Shown here piece after piece: positions 6,076 to 10,251 of a DNA stretch of 10,251 nt (its first letter is position 1; each line of letters opens with the position of its first letter). Where the stretch lies: NCBI GenBank assembly GCA_021154985.1, contig JAJNQE010000032.1, positions 1-10,251 on the forward strand, in the 5' to 3' direction. The DNA comes from Hydrogenophaga sp. (GTDB taxonomy: Bacteria; Pseudomonadota; Gammaproteobacteria; Burkholderiales; Burkholderiaceae_C). The translations under genes were made by a program, and so were the position numbers. The notes under the pieces were generated by a model. That model was given only the letters and a program-made list of their open reading frames with translations. It did no database searches and was not told where the DNA came from.

Positions 6076-6846
6076 CTAATCGGAGCCGGTCTTGGTCAAC
6101 AAGGCTGCGAGTGCTGGCTCGTCCAGGATGGTGATGCGGCCAAAGTTGACCGCGACCAAGCCATCCAGTTGCATGCGCTGCAGAACCTTGTTGACAGTCT
6201 GGCGCGAGAGACCAGCGAGGTGGCCAAGCTCCTCTTGCGAGAGCTCGATCCGCTTCATGCCGTGCCAGAAAAGCCGGCTGAGATACAGCGCCACGCGCTG
6301 CTGGGGCGAGCCCACACGACCGGCCTCGATCACAGCCATGCTCTGCGACAAGCGTTTGTTCATCTGCACCACCAAGGCCTGGTTGAACTCCAGGCTGGTG
6401 GCGCGCAGTTCTTCAAACACCTCCAGCGGCATGCACATCAAGGCCGTCTCGCGCAAGGCCACGACTTCGTAACGTCGGTTTTCCGATTTCAGTGCGGAGC
6501 CTTCGCCAAACCAGTCGCCCGCTGCCACGCCCAGAAAAACCGACAGGCGACCATCGGCCGCCTGGGTCTGAAGCTTCACCAGACCTGAGAGCACCGCGTA
6601 CCAGCCCTTCACCGGTTCACCGGCGCGCAGCAGGACGTCGCCCTTGTCGCCCTTGATCGTGAAAACCTCATCGACGACGCGCGTCCGCAGCGTATGCGGC
6701 AGCCGGGCAAGCCACGGTTGACTCGCCAAAAAGATGGGTGTGGTTCGATGGGTGAAGGTGAGCAAGGGCTTGGTCCGTGTTGTGTGCCGGTGAGATTTTT
6801 CGCAGAAACGCCGCATGCCCGGCAGAGCTTCCATGCGATCCCGCAC
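6076..6846 (-). CDS. Crp/Fnr family transcriptional regulator
   Basis: A DNA-binding regulator of up to 256 residues. An N-terminal cyclic-nucleotide-binding-type beta roll (about 60-150) carries GDVLLRAGEPVKGWYAVLSG (69-88) and DWFGEGSAL (111-119). A long dimerisation helix follows (about 152-176). The C-terminal winged helix-turn-helix (about 180-245) has SQEELGHLAGLSRQTVNKVL (203-222), in which SRQTVNKVL is the recognition helix. The nucleotide-contact region reads NRRYEVVA rather than the RSA/RTA of cAMP binders, and there is no FNR-type cysteine cluster, so the effector is unknown. The start is uncertain: GTG at 6846 has GGGGA nearby, while ATGs at 6834 and 6816 have weaker sites; the conserved domain begins only around residue 38. 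It is divergent from the binding-protein gene at 6944 and 43 bp upstream of selO, so it may control either or both. Confidence 0.88.
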   Translation of the reverse strand: MRDRMEALPGMRRFCEKSHRHTTRTKPLLTFTHRTTPIFLASQPWLARLPHTLRTRVVDEVFTIKGDKGDVLLRAGEPVKGWYAVLSGLVKLQTQAADGRLSVFLGVAAGDWFGEGSALKSENRRYEVVALRETALMCMPLEVFEELRATSLEFNQALVVQMNKRLSQSMAVIEAGRVGSPQQRVALYLSRLFWHGMKRIELSQEELGHLAGLSRQTVNKVLQRMQLDGLVAVNFGRITILDEPALAALLTKTGSD

Positions 6847-6943
6847 GCTTTCCCCAAGTGCGTCAAAATGAAAACTTTACTACGCTAATGAAGGTGAGCT
6901 ATTGTCACAAAAGCACGCATCGATGCTACTTTAGGAGACGGTT
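6847..6943. promoter_or_regulatory. Divergent intergenic region with candidate operators
   Basis: This 97-bp, relatively AT-rich stretch must hold the promoters of the Crp/Fnr-type gene (minus) and the binding-protein gene (plus). It contains a perfect 10-bp palindrome GCATCGATGC (6917-6926), the palindromic core TTGT-C-ACAA (6902-6910), and GGTGA-N7-TCACA (6893-6909). The last resembles a Crp site but has a spacer one base too long. AGGAGA at 6933-6938 is the ribosome-binding site of the plus-strand gene. I could not assign convincing -35/-10 pairs. Confidence 0.5.
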
Positions 6944-8098
6944 ATGAAACACTTTCTGGGCCTTCGCTGGGTCTTCGCCTTGTTGATGTCGCTCGCGCTG
7001 AGCTTGGGCAGCGCCGGGGCAAACGCCTCTGAAATCGGGGTCACCGACACCGAGATTCTGCTGGGTCAGTCGCTGGGCCTGACCGGACCGCTCGCCGAGT
7101 TGACCTTGGACATCAGCAACGGAGCACGAGCCTACGTCAACGAGGTGAACGCCCGGGGAGGCATCCACGGCCGCCGCATCAGGGTCATCACCATGGACGA
7201 CGGGTACCAGGCTGCCAACACCTTGAAAAATGTGGAGCAAATGGTCAATCAAGACAAAGTGTTTGCCATCTTCAACGTGACGGGTACACCCAACAGCGAA
7301 GCGATTCTGCCTCTCGTGAAGGAAAGCGGCATCCCTTTCTTTTCTCCGTTCACCGGTGCCGACAGCCTGCGCAATCCAGTCATGCCCAATGTGTTCAATG
7401 TGCGGGCAAGCTACCGCGACGAGACCGAAAAGCTCGTCCAGCACCTGCACACATTGGGCATTCAGCGCATCGGTGTGGTCCATCAGGCCAGCAGCTTCGG
7501 CAAGGACGGTCTTGCCGGCGTGGAGTCCGCGATGCAGCGGCGCGGCATGCAGCCGCACGCCGTGGCCAGCATCCAGTCCAATGCCTCGGATGCGGAGACA
7601 GCGGTGGGTGCCATCTCCGAAAAAAACCCGGACGCCCTCATCCTCATCACCGCAGGGCGCCCCACGTTCGAATTCATCAAGGCGTACAACAAGACGCGTC
7701 GAGGGGTGCCCTTCTACACGCTGTCGGTCATGGGGGCCAGTGCCAACATCAAGGCGCTGGGCAAAGACGGCGTCGGTGTGGTGGTGGCCTCGGTCGTGCC
7801 ATACCCCTGGAGTCAGGCCCACCCGTTGGTCAAGGAATACCAAAGCGCCATGCAGAAGATCGGGCTCACCGAATACTCGTTCGTGAGTTTCGAGAGCTAC
7901 ATCAACGCGCGGGTTCTGGGTGCAGCGATCGAACGCGCCGGAAGAAACCTGACCCGCAGCGGTCTGGTCAATGCCGCTGAAAATATGAAACAGGTCAGCC
8001 TTGGTGGGTTCAACGTGAGCTTCAGCAAAGAGTCGCGCCAAGCTTCAAAACACGTTGAACTGACCATCATTGGCGCCAGCGGAAAATTCATCAAGTGA
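6944..8098 (+). CDS. ABC transporter substrate-binding protein (LivK type)
   Basis: A 384-residue periplasmic binding protein of the type I fold (Leu/Ile/Val-binding family, Peripla_BP_6-like). A Sec signal peptide is clear: MKHFLGLRW, a hydrophobic core, and a likely cut after ANA at residue 28. The mature part begins EIGVTDTEILLGQSLGLTGPL, and shows NGARAYVNEVNARGGIHGRRI (59-79), DDGYQA (85-90), and VFAIFNVTGTPNSEAILPLV (106-125), all typical of ligand-binding lobe 1. FVSFESYINARVL (313-325) is the usual lobe 2 block. The start has AGGAGA 5 nt upstream. No permease or ATPase gene adjoins it, so it must share a transporter encoded elsewhere or act as a sensor partner. The ligand cannot be read from the sequence; amino acids or small carboxylates are typical. 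It is probably under control of the divergent Crp/Fnr-type regulator. Confidence 0.9.
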   Translation: MKHFLGLRWVFALLMSLALSLGSAGANASEIGVTDTEILLGQSLGLTGPLAELTLDISNGARAYVNEVNARGGIHGRRIRVITMDDGYQAANTLKNVEQMVNQDKVFAIFNVTGTPNSEAILPLVKESGIPFFSPFTGADSLRNPVMPNVFNVRASYRDETEKLVQHLHTLGIQRIGVVHQASSFGKDGLAGVESAMQRRGMQPHAVASIQSNASDAETAVGAISEKNPDALILITAGRPTFEFIKAYNKTRRGVPFYTLSVMGASANIKALGKDGVGVVVASVVPYPWSQAHPLVKEYQSAMQKIGLTEYSFVSFESYINARVLGAAIERAGRNLTRSGLVNAAENMKQVSLGGFNVSFSKESRQASKHVELTIIGASGKFIK

Positions 8099-8174
8099 GC
8101 CGCCCCAACGCCAATGGGAGCAACCCGCTACCATCGTGCCGATTTATCCAACCTTCAACAACAGGAGACAACCC

Positions 8175-9818
8175 ATGCTGGGCCAGATGCAGAGCCAACC
8201 GCTTTTGATTTCAACGCTGATCGTGCACGCCGAGCGTCACCACGCCAGCGGCGAAATCGTTTCCCGCCGGGTCGAGGGCGACATCCACCGAAGCAACTGG
8301 GGCCAGATCGCTGCGCGTTCGCGCAAGGTGGCCAATGCGCTGAATGCGTTGGACCTGAGCTTCGGTGACCGCGTGGCCACGCTGGCCTGGAACGGCTACC
8401 GCCACCTGGAGCTGTACTTCGGCGTCAGCGGCACCGGCCATGTGCTGCACACGCTCAACCCGCGGCTGCACCCCGAGCAACTCACCTGGATCGTGAACCA
8501 CGCCGAAGACAAGGTGGTCTGCTTCGACATGACCTTCCTGCCATTGGTCAAGGCGGTGGCGGCCAAATGCCCCACGGTCAAACACTGGATCGCCCTGTGC
8601 GACGCCGACAAGCTGCCCGCCGATACCGGATTGCCGGGTCTGCAGAGCTACGAGGCCTGGATCGCCACCCAGCCGGACACCTACCACTGGCCCACGTTCG
8701 ATGAAAACTCGGCCTCCAGCATGTGCTACACGAGCGGCACCACCGGCAACCCCAAGGCCGCGCTGTACTCACACCGCTCCACCATCCTGCACGCCTTCAC
8801 CGCCGCGCTGCCCGACGCCCTCAGTCTGAGCGCGCGCGACAGCGTGCTGCCGGTGGTGCCCATGTTCCACGTCAATGCCTGGGGGTTGCCTTACTCGGCG
8901 GCGGCCACCGGCTGCAAGCTGGTGTTCCCCGGCCCGGCGATGGACGGCAAGTCGATCTACGACCTCCTTGAGAGCGAAAAAGTGACGATGGCCGCGGGCG
9001 TGCCCACAGTGTGGCAAATGCTGCTGGGCCACCTACAGGCCAACAACCTCAAGTTCAGCACGCTCAAGAGCACGGTGATCGGCGGATCGGCCTGCCCGCC
9101 GGCCATGATGAAAGCCTTCAACGACCAGTACGGTGTGGCCGTGATCCACGCCTGGGGCATGACCGAAATGTCGCCGCTGGGCACGGTGTGTTCGCTGAAA
9201 AACGCGCAGAAGGCGCTGCCGGCCGAAGAGCAGCACAAGGTGTTGCTCAAGCAGGGCCGCGCGGTGTTCGGCGTGGACATGAAGATCGTCAACGAGGCCG
9301 GGGAGGAGCTGCCCTGGGATGGCAAGGCCTACGGCGACCTGCTGGTGCGCGGTCCCTGGATCATTGCAAGTTATTACAAAGGCGAGGGCGGTGACCCGCT
9401 GCGCTACGACGCACAGGGCCAGGGCTGGTTCCCCACCGGCGACGTGGCCACCATCGACGCCGACGGTTTCATGCAGATCACCGACCGCAGCAAGGACGTG
9501 ATCAAGTCTGGAGGCGAGTGGATCAGCTCGATCGATGTGGAGAACATCGCCATGGCCCACCCCGCCGTGGCCATGGCGGCCTGTGTGGGCATGCGCCACC
9601 CCAAGTGGGACGAACGCCCGATCGTGGTGGTGGTCAAGAAGCCGGGTGCCGAGGTCACGCGCGAGGAGTTGCTGGCCTTCTTCGAGGGCAAGACGGCCAA
9701 GTGGCAGATCCCGGACGACGTGGTGTTCGTCGATGCGATCCCGCTGGGAGCCACCGGCAAGATGCAAAAGATGACGCTGCGTCAGCAACTGAAGGATTAC
9801 GTATTGCCTGGGGTGTGA
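8175..9818 (+). CDS. Acyl-CoA ligase (AMP-forming; fatty-acid or methylthiopropionate type)
   Basis: A 547-residue adenylate-forming enzyme that activates a carboxylic acid with ATP and then joins it to CoA. Motifs in order: the P-loop TSGTTGNPK (186-194), PMFHVNAWGLPY (229-240), HAWGMTEMSPLG (325-336), the ATP-ribose motif TGD (421-423), the hinge DRSKDVIKSGGEWIS (437-451) and the catalytic lysine Lys529 in PLGATGKMQK (523-532). Length and the MLGQMQ start match proteins annotated as AlkK-type medium/long-chain fatty-acyl-CoA ligase or 3-(methylthio)propionyl-CoA ligase (DmdB); the substrate cannot be decided by eye. The ATG at 8175 is chosen because AGGAGA lies 8 nt upstream and homology begins there; the frame is open back to 8070, overlapping the previous gene. 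The 76-bp gap to the preceding gene has no clear terminator, so partial co-transcription is possible. Confidence 0.92.
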   Translation: MLGQMQSQPLLISTLIVHAERHHASGEIVSRRVEGDIHRSNWGQIAARSRKVANALNALDLSFGDRVATLAWNGYRHLELYFGVSGTGHVLHTLNPRLHPEQLTWIVNHAEDKVVCFDMTFLPLVKAVAAKCPTVKHWIALCDADKLPADTGLPGLQSYEAWIATQPDTYHWPTFDENSASSMCYTSGTTGNPKAALYSHRSTILHAFTAALPDALSLSARDSVLPVVPMFHVNAWGLPYSAAATGCKLVFPGPAMDGKSIYDLLESEKVTMAAGVPTVWQMLLGHLQANNLKFSTLKSTVIGGSACPPAMMKAFNDQYGVAVIHAWGMTEMSPLGTVCSLKNAQKALPAEEQHKVLLKQGRAVFGVDMKIVNEAGEELPWDGKAYGDLLVRGPWIIASYYKGEGGDPLRYDAQGQGWFPTGDVATIDADGFMQITDRSKDVIKSGGEWISSIDVENIAMAHPAVAMAACVGMRHPKWDERPIVVVVKKPGAEVTREELLAFFEGKTAKWQIPDDVVFVDAIPLGATGKMQKMTLRQQLKDYVLPGV

Positions 9819-9874
9819 ACGCGCTGCCGCGGGACAGCTTGTCGCCTGTGCGATAGGCATCCCGGGCAATCCCC

Positions 9875-9909
9875 TACGCTGCACCGCACCAGAAGCCCTT
9901 ACGCTGCAC
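9875..9909 (+). repeat. Direct repeat TACGCTGCAC upstream of the second binding-protein gene
   Basis: TACGCTGCAC occurs at 9875-9884 and again at 9900-9909. The matching context extends to CCC(T)TACGCTGCAC(C)GCAC with single-base offsets. The copies are 25 bp apart, start to start, and lie 32-66 bp before the next ATG. They could be paired regulator sites or the result of a small duplication. Confidence 0.35.
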
Positions 9910-9940
9910 GCACTCGATTCGTCAACAAGGAGACATAGGT

Positions 9941-10251
9941 ATGAAACTGACCATGAAGATGATTGCAGGCGCGGCGATGTTGGTGGCAGCCGGTGCGGCC
10001 ATGGCCCAGGCGGGCGAGACCGTCAAGATGATCCGCATCGACCCACTCACCGGCCTGCTGGGCCCGGTGGGGGTCAGCCAGATCAAGGGCTACCAGTTTT
10101 TCGCAGAGAAGTTCAGCGGCAAGGGCAACCCGGCCGGTGTGAAGTTTGAAGTCACGCCGATCGACAACAAACTGAGCCCGGCAGAAAGCCTGAATGCGCT
10201 CAAGGCCGCCATCGATCAAGGTGCTCGCTACATCATTCAGGGCAACGGTTC
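9941..10251 (+). CDS. Branched-chain amino acid type ABC transporter substrate-binding protein, N-terminal fragment
   Basis: The first 103 codons of a gene that runs off the right edge. It begins with a signal peptide (MKLTMKMIAGAAMLVAAGAA, then MAQA, likely cut after MAQ or AQA). The mature part reads ETVKMIRIDPLTGLLGPVG, QIKGYQFFAEKF, NPAGVKFEVTPIDNKLSPAE and then ALKAAIDQGARYIIQGNGS. This is a recognisable LivK-like subgroup of Burkholderiales, different from the protein at 6944-8098 in its DPLTGLLGPVG and IDNKLSP blocks. AAGGAGA lies about 9 nt before the ATG. In related genomes such a protein usually precedes LivH/LivM permeases and LivG/LivF ATPases, so it probably heads a transporter operon continuing beyond the window. 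The preceding acyl-CoA ligase suggests its ligand may be a carboxylate destined for CoA activation, but that is inference. Confidence 0.85.
   Translation, partial: MKLTMKMIAGAAMLVAAGAAMAQAGETVKMIRIDPLTGLLGPVGVSQIKGYQFFAEKFSGKGNPAGVKFEVTPIDNKLSPAESLNALKAAIDQGARYIIQGNG

Noticed and set aside
6926..8041. 371-aa open frame antisense to the first binding protein
   Set aside because: The plus-strand gene has a signal peptide, a ribosome-binding site and family motifs; the antisense frame has none and is a GC-driven shadow.
9830..9866. Possible terminator hairpin after the acyl-CoA ligase gene
   Set aside because: Only short stems (GACA-GCT-TGTC and CCCGGG) can be drawn, and no T-run follows.
9033..9884. 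283-aa open frame antisense to the acyl-CoA ligase
   Set aside because: It lies opposite the conserved adenylation motifs and its own translation shows no family signal.

Overview
The window is GC-rich with tightly packed genes. It looks like a chromosomal segment of a betaproteobacterium of the order Burkholderiales, most likely family Comamonadaceae (Hydrogenophaga/Acidovorax-like). This is inferred from the yciB-bolA-secreted protein order, the style of the two LivK-type binding proteins, and the GC-rich palindromes between genes. It has not been tested by a database search. I see no rRNA, tRNA, CRISPR array, insertion sequence or phage gene.

Layout. Positions 1-992 (minus strand) hold yciB, bolA (overlapping yciB by 4 nt) and the first 24 codons of an exported protein that is probably a peptidyl-prolyl isomerase. 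A divergent intergenic stretch separates this block from a plus-strand gene (1108-2076) for a TerB-like plus DUF697-like two-part protein. That gene converges on a minus-strand block across about 80 bp of GC-rich hairpins.

The minus-strand block (6846 down to 2158) reads Crp/Fnr-family regulator, selO, msrB, cysK, and a luciferase-like flavin-dependent oxidoreductase. From selO onward the genes overlap or lie within 11 bp of each other, so they almost certainly form one operon. Its theme is sulfur and thiol redox: SelO AMPylates proteins and carries a C-terminal redox Cys where eukaryotes have Sec, MsrB repairs methionine sulfoxide, and CysK makes cysteine.

From 6944 on, the plus strand carries a LivK-type periplasmic binding protein with no permease beside it, a fatty-acid-type acyl-CoA ligase of about 547 aa, and the start of a second, different LivK-type binding protein that runs off the window. 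The second one probably heads a branched-chain amino acid type ABC transporter operon. Together they suggest uptake and CoA-activation of a carboxylate. The Crp/Fnr regulator is divergent from the first binding protein, and their 97-bp shared intergenic region contains palindromes that could be operators.

Nothing here is clearly a new defence or mobile system. The points most worth checking are the selO-msrB-cysK-oxidoreductase operon, the TerB-DUF697 protein, the palindromes in the regulator/binding-protein intergenic region, and a possible leaderless yciB transcript.
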